A DNA stretch of 64,000 bases from Candidatus Manganitrophus morganii (GTDB taxonomy: Bacteria > Nitrospirota > Nitrospiria > SBBL01 > Manganitrophaceae), in contig JAJHOH010000001.1 in the NCBI GenBank assembly GCA_021651055.1, positions 2,356,001-2,420,000 of the forward strand, in the 5' to 3' direction. Shown in pieces: positions 33,574 through 41,433 of this stretch. A program made the position numbers and the translations under genes. A model generated the notes under the pieces. That model saw only the letters and a list, made by a program, of their open reading frames with translations. It did no database searches and was not told where the DNA came from. Positions within the stretch are counted from its first letter, which is position 1. Every line of letters starts with the position of its first letter.

Positions 33574-36500
33574 CGAATGTGCGCCTCCTCTGTTTTAGAG
33601 CGTTCGGCTTGTGAGTGAATCCGCTCGAGACCTTCCCGGCTTTTGGCGATCCATCCGCTCTCATCACTCTCGACGCCTGTCGCCTTGGCCCAGTCGATGT
33701 TTTGCCGGTAGGCTTCCCTTGCTTTCTCAAGATAGGGGAGCGCCTGTTCCATGAGGAGACGATCGTAGGCCTCCTTCTCCTCCGCGGAGAGATTCTTGGG
33801 GCGCTCTGATTTTAAGAGTGACTCGCTGAACTCCTCAAAGACCTCCCCGGTCCGATGGGTGGCCGCGAGGGCCAGCGCCGGCGAAGGATCCTCGGCGGCC
33901 TGGCCGTAGTTTTGAAGGAGCCGGTCGAAGAGGCTCTTTTTCTTCTGGAGATTTTTTTCCAACGGGTTTACCAATTGGATCGCTTCATACCGCTTCATCT
34001 GGATGTCGGCCAACAGAAGATGGGCCTTCGCCCGATAAAACGAAGGGGTCTCTTTCAGCTTGGCCGATTTTTTTGCCGCTTCTTGCGCCAAGATCCGGAC
34101 GAGGTCGCCGAGCATCTTCTCGGCGCTCTTCTCTTCTCCCAGTTTTAATTTTGCCTCCGCTCCCCTCACGATCCCTTCGATCTGACGCGCTCTGTTTCCC
34201 CGGGCGCGCTCCACCCATTGAAGCGAGAGAAGATAGACCTTTTCCCACGCCGCCATCTTTTCATAAAGTGAAAGGGCCTGTCCCAACGCCTGTGTGGAGA
34301 AAGCGGGATCGTTTCCGATTCTCCCCGCCGCTTCGTAAACCTGCGCGGCGGCCAAAGGGCGGTCGGTCTCTTCGTAAAGGGAAGCGAGTCTCAGCAGCGC
34401 CAGAGGGTAGAGGGCCGATTGAGGATAGCGCCTGGCGAAAGTAGAGAAAGCCTCCTCTGCTTTTTCCTTCTTTTCGCCCGATCCCCAAAGAGCGGCCGCT
34501 TCGAAGAGGGCAAGCGGGGCTAACTCGCTCCGATCGTCTTCGCGGTAGGCGCCCCAGAACGAATCTGCCGCTTCTGCGGGTTCTCCTTGTTGCTTGAGCG
34601 CTTCTCCTTGTTGATAATAAGAGAGGACTAAAAGATTTTGGAGCGCCCCCCGCTCATTTTCAGGAAGAGGCAAACGTTCCTTGTCGGCGAAGAAGCGATT
34701 TAAATGTCCGATCGCCGCGGAATAATCGTTGTCGTTCAAATATCCCTGCACGATCAGCTTTTGCGCGGCGATCCAGAGGGTGCAATTCCGTTGTGTCTCC
34801 TTCGCGCACCCCTGCCTCCCCTCCTCCATCGCGACGACCTCGGCCGATTCTCGGCTCTTGGCGTAATCTTTCTGTTGAAACGCGCGCTCCGCCTGTTTGA
34901 GATAGATCTGGGAGAGACGCGTATCGGAGGGGAACCCTTGGATGAAGCGGGTGTAGCCCTCCCAGAGATCGGGATCGGAAGAAGAGAGGAGCCGCTCCAA
35001 GAGCAAGATCTCCCGGTAGGCCGCCTCCGGCGCCAAGGGATGGAGCGGGTCGGTGTAAGCGCTGGCCCGGTAGTGCTCGGCCGATCGTCGCTCCTCCTTC
35101 AGCTCACTGAGAAGCTCGGCATAAACGAATCGGACCTCGCCGGTTTCACTCTCCTTTGGGAAGATCTGAAGGTAGAGATCATACCAGGGGAGGACCTTTT
35201 GATAGAGCGCCGCCCGTTGCGCCTTCTTCGCTTCGACCTGGTAGTAGGTCAATAAAAATTGCAACTGTTCTTTCAGCAGCGGCTTCACCCGCTCGACCTG
35301 TTCCGGAGAATTCTCTTTGGCCCATGCGCTCTCGGGCCGGTAATTTTCGATGAACGAGACGCGGGCCTGAATTCCCTCGGGAGTCGAAGCGGATACCGGC
35401 TCATTGTAAAAATCGATCATCGTTCGGTGGAGAAAGGGGGTGTCGAGATAGACGGGGTAGGCCGCCACCCATGCTTGGATGAGTTGCACCGCCTCTTTTT
35501 TTTGTCCGGCCGCTTCGTAATATTTCGCCATTTCAGAGGAGAGAGAGAAGCTTTCCGCCGGCGACCAGCCGCCGATCCAATCGACCAACCGGGCCGGGCT
35601 CCCGCCCGACTGCAAAGTCAACGCGAGAAGACGGAGGTGCTCCTGCCTTTCCTCCGGCGCGGGGGTCGATCGGCAGGGAGATCCTTCCTTCGGCTTGATT
35701 TCTTGTTCGGCGGGGAACCAGAGTCGGAAGAAAATGGGAATGACCTCTTTCGATTGGCTCTGCCGGTAATAACTCCACGCTGTCTTGTAGAGCGCCGCGC
35801 GATGAAGATAGGATTCCGGGCGATCGACCAGCGGTTGATAATGGGCCGCTGCCTCGGCATACCTTCCCTCCTCGAAGGCGATTTCGCCGAGCCGATAGGA
35901 CGCCTCCTCGGAATATGGCCCGCTCGGCGCTTCTTCAAGGAGCCGCTTCAGCGCAGCTTTGGCCGCTTCTTTTTTCCCCTGGAGGGCGGCGGCGCGCGCT
36001 TCAAGGTAGAGCGGATCGGCAGCCGGCGCACCGGATATTGCGCCGACGCTCTGGAGCGTGATGCAGTGGCGGGCCAATTCAGCCGAAAGTTTTTTCTCCT
36101 CCTCCCGAGAGGCCTTCGCTTCCTCTTTGAGATAAGCAACGGCCTGTTGGCGCAGGAGAAGATCGACCTTATTGAGAACGAAAGTGATTTCGGGTTTCTC
36201 GCCGACTTCCTCTTGAAGCTGTATCAGGGCCTGCTTTAACAGCGATCCGGGAGGGAAAACAGGGGATGGGGAGCGCTCCCCCTTTCGAATCCGCTCGGCA
36301 TTTTGCTCAAGCCGCGCGATCCGCCCTCGGATTTCCGTTCGTGCCCGGGTGACCGTTTCGATCGCTCCGACCCGATCTTTTTGGCGGAGGTGGTAGCGAA
36401 GGAGTATCTGAAACAGCCGGTCATGGTGACGCGCCTCGAAATTCCCCCCTTCCATCCCTTCTAGGATGCTGACGAGGTTTTCGGGGGCGCCGATTTCAAA

Positions 36501-37223
36501 GTAACTCCAGCCGATCCCTAGCATCGCCAGATCGGCATAAGGGGTCTCGCCAAAAAGGCGGCCGAGACTGGCGAAGGCAAGCGCATACGATTTACGGGTA
36601 AGGTGGTAGTATCCATTTACGAGATGCGCTCGGAGGGTCCAAAGAGAGCGAGGGTGTTGCTCTCCCCATTGAATCCAACGTGCCATCGCTTCCTCAAATC
36701 GGCTCTGATTGCCGGAGGAAAGAAAGGCGAGCGCCGAGAGGTAGTAGCGATACGGCGCGTAGGAACTCGATGGAGAGATCGATCCGGCAATGGTGAGCAC
36801 CTCCGAATAGGCTTTTTTCTGAAAAGCCCCCTGTCCGGCCAATCCGAGGAGCGCCGGCTCATTGCGAAAGAGGGAAGGTTCTTTTTGATAGGCGGTGTAG
36901 ATCAGATCGAACCGGCCCTGGAGGGCACGGAGTTTGATCAGAAGCTGCCGCGCTTCTCTCTGCGGCGCGTGCGGCGGGTTTTGAAGGAGCTGCTCGGCGG
37001 CGTTCCAGAGCCCGGCTTTCAAATAAAAACCGACCCGCTCCTCAAGGGGGGCGGAAGGGGAGAGGCCGCGTTCAGAGGAAAAGCGCTTTAAAACACGGAG
37101 GGTCTCCCCCTCTATGGGCGACCATGATACAGCATCGGCGGAATCCTTGGCGGCGGATGCGGCGCATGGGAAGAGAAGTAGGAGCGAAAAAAAAAGAGAG
37201 ACCGGTAATCCTCTTAGATGCAT
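33570..37223 (-). CDS. Giant exported TPR-repeat protein (1217 aa)
   Basis: Begins with a signal peptide (GLPVSLFFSLLLLFPCAASAA) and consists almost entirely of TPR-like helix pairs, recognisable as ALYKTAWSYYRQSQSKEVIPIFFRLW, AFQQKDYAKSRESAEVVAMEEG, and ALLRLASLYEETDRPLAAAQVYEAAGRIG. A possible coiled coil lies near residues 360–380 (REEEKKLSAELARH). Such periplasmic repeat scaffolds accompany the AglQRS/Glt machine of Myxococcus. It heads the operon and has its own promoter at 37261–37288. Surface or cargo binding is inference. Confidence 0.85.
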   Translation of the reverse strand: MHLRGLPVSLFFSLLLLFPCAASAAKDSADAVSWSPIEGETLRVLKRFSSERGLSPSAPLEERVGFYLKAGLWNAAEQLLQNPPHAPQREARQLLIKLRALQGRFDLIYTAYQKEPSLFRNEPALLGLAGQGAFQKKAYSEVLTIAGSISPSSSYAPYRYYLSALAFLSSGNQSRFEEAMARWIQWGEQHPRSLWTLRAHLVNGYYHLTRKSYALAFASLGRLFGETPYADLAMLGIGWSYFEIGAPENLVSILEGMEGGNFEARHHDRLFQILLRYHLRQKDRVGAIETVTRARTEIRGRIARLEQNAERIRKGERSPSPVFPPGSLLKQALIQLQEEVGEKPEITFVLNKVDLLLRQQAVAYLKEEAKASREEEKKLSAELARHCITLQSVGAISGAPAADPLYLEARAAALQGKKEAAKAALKRLLEEAPSGPYSEEASYRLGEIAFEEGRYAEAAAHYQPLVDRPESYLHRAALYKTAWSYYRQSQSKEVIPIFFRLWFPAEQEIKPKEGSPCRSTPAPEERQEHLRLLALTLQSGGSPARLVDWIGGWSPAESFSLSSEMAKYYEAAGQKKEAVQLIQAWVAAYPVYLDTPFLHRTMIDFYNEPVSASTPEGIQARVSFIENYRPESAWAKENSPEQVERVKPLLKEQLQFLLTYYQVEAKKAQRAALYQKVLPWYDLYLQIFPKESETGEVRFVYAELLSELKEERRSAEHYRASAYTDPLHPLAPEAAYREILLLERLLSSSDPDLWEGYTRFIQGFPSDTRLSQIYLKQAERAFQQKDYAKSRESAEVVAMEEGRQGCAKETQRNCTLWIAAQKLIVQGYLNDNDYSAAIGHLNRFFADKERLPLPENERGALQNLLVLSYYQQGEALKQQGEPAEAADSFWGAYREDDRSELAPLALFEAAALWGSGEKKEKAEEAFSTFARRYPQSALYPLALLRLASLYEETDRPLAAAQVYEAAGRIGNDPAFSTQALGQALSLYEKMAAWEKVYLLSLQWVERARGNRARQIEGIVRGAEAKLKLGEEKSAEKMLGDLVRILAQEAAKKSAKLKETPSFYRAKAHLLLADIQMKRYEAIQLVNPLEKNLQKKKSLFDRLLQNYGQAAEDPSPALALAATHRTGEVFEEFSESLLKSERPKNLSAEEKEAYDRLLMEQALPYLEKAREAYRQNIDWAKATGVESDESGWIAKSREGLERIHSQAERSKTEEAHIR

Positions 37224-37260
37224 AATCCTTACTGGTAACAGATGGGGTTCGAATACCGAA

Positions 37261-37288
37261 AATGTAACATGTCGTCCGGCTTTGTCAA
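37261..37288 (-). promoter_or_regulatory. Sigma-70 type promoter of the TPR–TolQRR–TonB operon
   Basis: Minus strand TTGACA (37283–37288), 16-base spacer, TACATT (37261–37266). AAGGATT and ATG 37223 follow about 38 bases on. Confidence 0.5.
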
Positions 37289-37335
37289 GAAAGCTGGCCC
37301 TACGTAGAAGAGAGGCGGGGGAACTATTTTTCAGC

Positions 37336-37365
37336 TTGAAAATCGGAGCGGCTTTATGGAATAAT
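37336..37365 (+). promoter_or_regulatory. Sigma-70 type promoter of the permease unit
   Basis: TTGAAA (37336–37341), 18-base spacer, AATAAT (37360–37365). Divergent to the TPR operon promoter; the two -35 regions are about 50 bases apart. Confidence 0.45.
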
Positions 37366-37395
37366 CCCCGGGAAAATCAGTTTGAGTTTTAGCGT

Positions 37396-37605
37396 ATGAC
37401 CCCGCAGCGAAGAAAACTCGTTTTGACCCTGTTCACCACGGCCTGCGTCTTCGGCTTAATGGTGGCGATCTTCCTCGGCTACCAGCTTTTTCAGAGTCGC
37501 ATGAAGATCTTCTGGCTCTTCAGCGCCTATATCTCCGCACTGACCGGCGTCGTCATCTTCTTCGGTTTCCGGTTGATCAAAGGGAGCGCCCCGGAAGGGG
37601 AATGA
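37396..37605 (+). CDS. Two-helix membrane protein (69 aa)
   Basis: A 69-residue protein with two membrane helices (LVLTLFTTACVFGLMVAIFLGYQLF and IFWLFSAYISALTGVVIFFGFRLI) joined by a short basic loop. It precedes the dipeptide-type permease gene by 52 bases, on the same strand. Such small two-helix proteins often modulate a neighbour transporter, but no specific function is known. Start supported by position just after the AATAAT promoter. Confidence 0.65.
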   Translation: MTPQRRKLVLTLFTTACVFGLMVAIFLGYQLFQSRMKIFWLFSAYISALTGVVIFFGFRLIKGSAPEGE

Positions 37606-37657
37606 TCGTTTTTCGATCGGTGGACGGTCGGCGGATCGACCTGTTTTAAGAGAGGCG

Positions 37658-38578
37658 ATGGCCCGTTTTCTCATTCGTCGGCTCCTCTGGTCGGGGCCGG
37701 TCCTTCTCGGCGTCTTGACGCTGGTCTTCTTTCTGATCCACCTCATCCCGGGGGATCCGATCGATGTGATGCTCGGAGAGCGGGCGGCGGAGGCCGACCG
37801 CGCCGCCCTTCGGGAGGCGCTTCACCTCGATGATCCGATCCTGACCCAATACGGGCGATTTCTCGCCGGGGTCGCCCGGGGCGATTTAGGCCGGTCGCTC
37901 ACCTCCCAGCGGCCGGTCGCCGGCCTGATCCTGGCGCGCTACCCCGCCACCCTCCAGCTTGCCGCCGCGGCGCTGCTCCTCTCCCTTTCGATCGCGCTGC
38001 CGCTCGGCATCCTCTCCGCCGTTCGCCCCCGCACCGCCGTCGATGCCGGGGGGCTTCTTTTCTCTCTCTTCGGCGTCTCGATGCCGACTTTTTGGCTCGG
38101 TCCCCTTCTGATCATTCTTTTTTCACTGAAGCTCGATTGGCTTCCCGTTTCCGGCCGCCACGGGATCGCCTCTCTTGTCCTTCCGGCATTGACGCTCGGC
38201 CTTGGGATGTCGGCGATCCTCGTTCGGATGACCCGCTCCTCGCTATTGGAGATCTTCCCGAAGGAGTTTGTCCTGACCGCGCGGGCGAAGGGGCTCCCGG
38301 AGCGGCGGGTGATTTTAAGACATGCCCTTCGAAACGCATTGGTCCCGCTGTTGACCGTCGTCGGTCTTCAGATCGGTGCGCTGCTGACCGGATCGATCAT
38401 CACCGAAACGATCTTCTCCTGGCCCGGTCTGGGACGGCTCACGATCCAGGCGATCCAAAGCCGGGATTACCCGCTCGTCCAAGGGTGCATCCTCGCCATC
38501 GCGTTAACGTACCTTTTGGTGAACCTGCTGATCGATCTCCTCTACGCGGCGGTCGACCCGAGGGTGCAGTATGAATAG
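37658..38578 (+). CDS. Dipeptide/nickel ABC transporter permease, DppB/NikB type
   Basis: A 306-residue permease. The N-terminus FLIRRLLWSGPVLLGVLTLVFFLIHLIPGDPIDVMLGE is typical of DppB/NikB. The EAA loop reads VLTARAKGLPERRVILRHALRNALVPLLTVVG. Six membrane helices are predicted. It overlaps the partner permease by eight bases. No substrate-binding protein or ATPase gene is adjacent, so the substrate is unknown. Confidence 0.92.
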   Translation: MARFLIRRLLWSGPVLLGVLTLVFFLIHLIPGDPIDVMLGERAAEADRAALREALHLDDPILTQYGRFLAGVARGDLGRSLTSQRPVAGLILARYPATLQLAAAALLLSLSIALPLGILSAVRPRTAVDAGGLLFSLFGVSMPTFWLGPLLIILFSLKLDWLPVSGRHGIASLVLPALTLGLGMSAILVRMTRSSLLEIFPKEFVLTARAKGLPERRVILRHALRNALVPLLTVVGLQIGALLTGSIITETIFSWPGLGRLTIQAIQSRDYPLVQGCILAIALTYLLVNLLIDLLYAAVDPRVQYE

Positions 38579-39377
38579 AGACAAACGGATCACCCTCGGC
38601 CTGATTCTCCTGGCGTTCTTCCTAATCGCCGCCCTCTTTGCGCCGATTCTGGCGCCGTACGATCCCTTCGATCAACAGTTGAAAGAGGGGCTCGCGCCTC
38701 CTTCCACCGAGCACCCGCTCGGTCAGGATAAGCTGGGGCGGGATCTGCTCAGCCGGATTCTCTACGGCGCGCAGATTTCCCTTTGGGTCGGCGTGGCGAC
38801 GGTGACGATCTCTCTTACGATCGGCTGTCTGGTGGGGGCGATGGCCGGCTTCTTCGGCGGGTGGATTGATGAGCTCTTCATGCGGCTGGTCGATGTCTTT
38901 CTCGCCTTTCCGGGGATTCTTTTGGCGATCGCCCTGGCGGCGGTTCTGGGACCGAGTCTTCGGAACGTGATCATCGCTTTGTCGGTGATGGGATGGGTTG
39001 GCTACGCCCGGCTGGTCCGGGGGCAGATCTTGGTGGTCCGGGAGCTGGACTATGTGGCGGCGGCGCAGGCGCTCGGGGCGGGACCGTTTCGGATGATCAC
39101 CCGCCATCTCTTTCCGAATATCGCGGCGCCGATCATCGTTGAAGCGACGTTCGGGATTGCCGGGGCGATCGTAACCGAGGCGAGCCTTTCGTTTTTAGGG
39201 CTCGGCGTCACCCCGCCGACGCCGAGCTGGGGGGCGATGTTGAGCGACGGCCGCTCTTTTCTCCTGCTTGCCCCGCATCTCACCGCCGTTCCGGGGCTGG
39301 CGATCATGTCGGTCGTGATGGCGCTGAACCTGTTGGGGGACGGCTTGCGTGATCGGATGGATGTCAAAAGCCGATAA
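38571..39377 (+). CDS. Dipeptide/nickel ABC transporter permease, DppC/NikC type
   Basis: A 268-residue permease with the DppC hallmarks ILAPYDPFDQQLKEGLAPPSTEHPLGQDKLGRDLLSRILYGAQISL and the EAA loop DYVAAAQALGAGPFRMITRHLFPNI. Six membrane helices. Together with the previous gene it makes the channel of a peptide- or metal-type importer, but the rest of the transporter must be encoded elsewhere. A hairpin without a T-run (39409–39428) follows. Confidence 0.92.
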   Translation: MNRDKRITLGLILLAFFLIAALFAPILAPYDPFDQQLKEGLAPPSTEHPLGQDKLGRDLLSRILYGAQISLWVGVATVTISLTIGCLVGAMAGFFGGWIDELFMRLVDVFLAFPGILLAIALAAVLGPSLRNVIIALSVMGWVGYARLVRGQILVVRELDYVAAAQALGAGPFRMITRHLFPNIAAPIIVEATFGIAGAIVTEASLSFLGLGVTPPTPSWGAMLSDGRSFLLLAPHLTAVPGLAIMSVVMALNLLGDGLRDRMDVKSR

Positions 39378-39408
39378 GGGAGGGGATGACGGATCGCGCC
39401 CGCCCGGA

Positions 39409-39428
39409 GGGCGCCATCAATGGCGCCC
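39409..39428. repeat. GC-rich hairpin after the permease pair
   Basis: GGGCGCCAT (39409–39417) and ATGGCGCCC (39420–39428) form a nine-pair stem with a tight loop. There is no U-tract in either direction, so termination would need help. It lies between convergent genes. Confidence 0.4.
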
Positions 39429-39448
39429 CTGCAAAAGATCAAATACCG

Positions 39449-39808
39449 TTATATGACGTCGATCGATTCGGCGGTTTGACTTTCATGATCCGCGAGGGAT
39501 CTTACCCGAACCTTGTCTCCTGGCCGCAATTCGCTGAAGGTCGCCGGCCGGCCCTGGATCATAATCTCGGTTCGCGCGGTGATCTTGATCTCGATGGACC
39601 GGCTGAAGATTCCAGGGACAATGCGGATTCGCTTGGTTGCGGGATCGATCTTGACGATCTTCCCCCGTTCTTCCTTTAGCTCTTTCCGCCTTGGCAACTT
39701 CGCCACCGACGGCTCTGTCTCTTCGACCGGGAACCCGGTCGCCGGGAAAAAGGGGAGGATCGTCATCATCGCGAGCATCACCGCAATGTAGAACAAACGG
39801 AGGGCCAT
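39449..39808 (-). CDS. Small exported protein, paralogue A (OB-like)
   Basis: A 119-residue protein with an N-terminal signal (ALRLFYIAVMLAMMTILPFFPATGF). The mature 85 residues (GKIVKIDPATKRIRIVPGIFSRSIEIKITARTEIMIQGRPATFSELRPGDKVRVRSL) have an OB/DUF5666-like beta pattern. It is a paralogue of the gene at 39984: both share GKIVxxDPxxKxIRIxPGI and a T-K/E-I-x-I-x-G strand. Function unknown; probably periplasmic. Confidence 0.75.
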   Translation of the reverse strand: MALRLFYIAVMLAMMTILPFFPATGFPVEETEPSVAKLPRRKELKEERGKIVKIDPATKRIRIVPGIFSRSIEIKITARTEIMIQGRPATFSELRPGDKVRVRSLADHESQTAESIDVI

Positions 39809-39839
39809 CGTCTTTCCTCAGGTGAGGCTGTTTAGTGTG

Positions 39840-39868
39840 ATTGTAGCGAAACCAAGGGGGGTAATCAA
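39840..39868 (-). promoter_or_regulatory. Promoter of paralogue A
   Basis: Minus strand TTGATT (39863–39868), 17-base spacer, TACAAT (39840–39845), about 30 bases before the ATG at 39808. Confidence 0.4.
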
Positions 39869-39937
39869 GCGCCGTCGATTCGACCAGAACAGTCGTTGGG
39901 GTGAAAGAGAGATGGCGCTTGGAGTCGCGGATTCAAA

Positions 39938-39971
39938 AAAATGGCCGGGGCGTTCACGCCCCGGCCATTTT
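39938..39971 (-). terminator. Strong intrinsic terminator of paralogue B
   Basis: A perfect 15-pair stem (39938–39952 with 39957–39971) with loop TTCA on the plus strand. In minus orientation it is followed by a run of seven T in total, counting those in the stem, 12 bases past the stop of the gene ending at 39984. In the plus orientation the T-run is four long. Confidence 0.85.
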
Positions 39972-39983
39972 GAAAGCCCGCTT

Positions 39984-40346
39984 CTAGCCGGTCACCTCGA
40001 TATACTCTGCAACCCGCTCTTCACGCTCATTCTCGGCATATCTGACCGTGACTTCATCTCCCTCCCGAAGCCCCTGGAGGTTCCCCGATTGTCCTTTGAT
40101 AACGATTTTGGTCTGATCGGTGACCATCAGATCTTTCTCCGCACCGAGAATTCCCGGCTCGATCCGGATGATCTTTTTCTGCGGATCGACGGCAACGATC
40201 TTACCATTGACCGCTTCCAGCGTTTGTTCCTCTACGGTATTGGCTGCTTGAACGATACCGGTTGAGGAAATCCCGAGGATCGGGAAGAAAGAGAAAAACG
40301 CCAACATCCCGGAGAGTAGCGTAATGTAAAGTTTCTTCGAAGTCAT
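39984..40346 (-). CDS. Small exported protein, paralogue B (OB-like)
   Basis: A 120-residue protein with a signal peptide ending near VQAANT. The mature part (NGKIVAVDPQKKIIRIEPGILGAEKDLMVTDQTKIVIKGQSGNLQGLREGDEVTVRYAENE) parallels paralogue A and probably arose by tandem duplication. Its AAGGAGGTGC ribosome-binding site is one arm of an inverted repeat, the other arm lying upstream of the promoter. It ends in a strong terminator. Confidence 0.76.
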   Translation of the reverse strand: MTSKKLYITLLSGMLAFFSFFPILGISSTGIVQAANTVEEQTLEAVNGKIVAVDPQKKIIRIEPGILGAEKDLMVTDQTKIVIKGQSGNLQGLREGDEVTVRYAENEREERVAEYIEVTG

Positions 40347-40349
40347 GTT

Positions 40350-40392
40350 GCACCTCCTTGTTTATAGATTAATTGTATAAAAAAGGAGGTGC
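40350..40392 (-). promoter_or_regulatory. Inverted repeat sequestering the ribosome-binding site of paralogue B
   Basis: GCACCTCCTT (40350–40359) and AAGGAGGTGC (40383–40392) are perfect ten-base inverted arms, 23 bases apart. In minus-strand RNA the arm next to the ATG is the Shine–Dalgarno sequence and the far arm is anti-Shine–Dalgarno. The TATACA promoter box lies between them. Confidence 0.65.
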
Positions 40393-40401
40393 CTCGATCA
40401 A
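40374..40401 (-). promoter_or_regulatory. Promoter of paralogue B
   Basis: Minus strand TTGATC (40396–40401), 16-base spacer, TATACA (40374–40379). Transcripts starting here would lack the anti-Shine–Dalgarno arm. Confidence 0.5.
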
Positions 40402-40403
40402 GA

Positions 40404-40781
40404 TCACGCCATTTCAAGAAGCACCAGACGATTGCCGTCCGGATCATGTAGCAAGGCGAAATCGGCGCCGCCGGGGGCCGTCTCGATCTTACTGCAGGGG
40501 ACCCGTTTTCGTTTGAGGTCGGCCACCACCTTCTTGATGTCTTTGACCCGGAGCATGATCCCCCAGCCGCCGTCGGCCATTCGCTTGGCCGCTTTCGGCT
40601 TCTTTCCCTTCTCATCTTCGATCGAATGGAGGCCGAGGACCGTCCCTCCCGGCAGGGTCAATTCGACATAGTAGGGGCGATTGATCGACGGTTTCAGACC
40701 GAGTTTTGTGTAGAAGGCGACCGATTTCTTCATGTCGCGGACACCCGCCATGACCCAGGAGTCGGAAATAATTTTTGGCAT
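40404..40781 (-). CDS. VOC family (glyoxalase/bleomycin resistance-like) protein
   Basis: A 125-residue protein of two beta-alpha-beta-beta-beta modules, starting VMAGVRDMKKSVAFYTKLGLKPS and ending DFALLHDPDGNRLVLLEMA. The metal-binding positions are only partly conserved (His in GLHSI, Glu in LLEMA). VOC members include isomerases, dioxygenases and binding proteins; substrate unknown. It shares strand with the ACT gene just upstream (27 bases), so the two may form one unit. Confidence 0.86.
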   Translation of the reverse strand: MPKIISDSWVMAGVRDMKKSVAFYTKLGLKPSINRPYYVELTLPGGTVLGLHSIEDEKGKKPKAAKRMADGGWGIMLRVKDIKKVVADLKRKRVPCSKIETAPGGADFALLHDPDGNRLVLLEMA

Positions 40782-40808
40782 TTTTATCGTTCCCTTATCT
40801 TAAGAAGG

Positions 40809-41213
40809 TTACCATCCCTTGAGGACTTTTCGAAGTTTCTCCACATCTTGCTCATCGCACCAGACATACGCCGAGTAGCGCTCTTCGAACCCCATTGCGT
40901 CGACGGCGTGAAGATTGATCCCCTCCTGGGCGATCCGGTCGAGGGTGTCGGCGAGCGCCCCGGCCCGGTCTTCCCCCGTCAGGTGAAAACAGCTCCCCTC
41001 GCGGATGCTCCAGCCGGCCTCTCTCGCCACCTTTTTGAAGGCGTGCGGGTCGCGCGGGATGGCGATGATCTCGGCATTGCCGCGGCCGGTCCCGAAGCTC
41101 CAGACCCCCGCCAGATTGATCTCATGCTCCGACATCGCTTTTGAAAAGCGTGCGAGCTGGCCGGGACGATCTTCCGTTGCAATCAAAAAATAGGTTGCCC
41201 GTGTGATATCCAT
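40809..41213 (-). CDS. Tandem ACT-domain protein
   Basis: A 134-residue protein of two ACT modules: ATYFLIATEDRPGQLARFSKAMSEHEINLAGVWSF and GSCFHLTGEDRAGALADTLDRIAQEGINLHAVDAM. Stand-alone ACT proteins usually bind amino acids and act as allosteric or regulatory subunits. No catalytic domain is attached. The ligand and partner are not evident from neighbours. Confidence 0.88.
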   Translation of the reverse strand: MDITRATYFLIATEDRPGQLARFSKAMSEHEINLAGVWSFGTGRGNAEIIAIPRDPHAFKKVAREAGWSIREGSCFHLTGEDRAGALADTLDRIAQEGINLHAVDAMGFEERYSAYVWCDEQDVEKLRKVLKGW

Positions 41214-41366
41214 TTTGGACTCCCGTCGGTGGTTGAGTGAGGCGATCGATTGATCCAGACCGCAATCGGATGAAAAGCCGTCGATAAGATAGCGAAATTT
41301 CGCGAAAAAGGCAAGGTGAGAAAGAGGAATGTCAAGTCAAACTTAAAAGGCCGCCGTTCCCCTTCC

Positions 41367-41396
41367 TTGAAACGCTTCGATTCAAACCTCTATAAT
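41367..41396 (+). promoter_or_regulatory. Sigma-70 type promoter of treZ
   Basis: TTGAAA (41367–41372), 18-base spacer, TATAAT (41391–41396). This places the transcription start near 41403, before the GTG at 41410 and the ATG at 41434. Confidence 0.65.
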
Positions 41397-41433
41397 TTTA
41401 AAGAGGGGGGTGCATTCATTTCGTGGAGCATTG

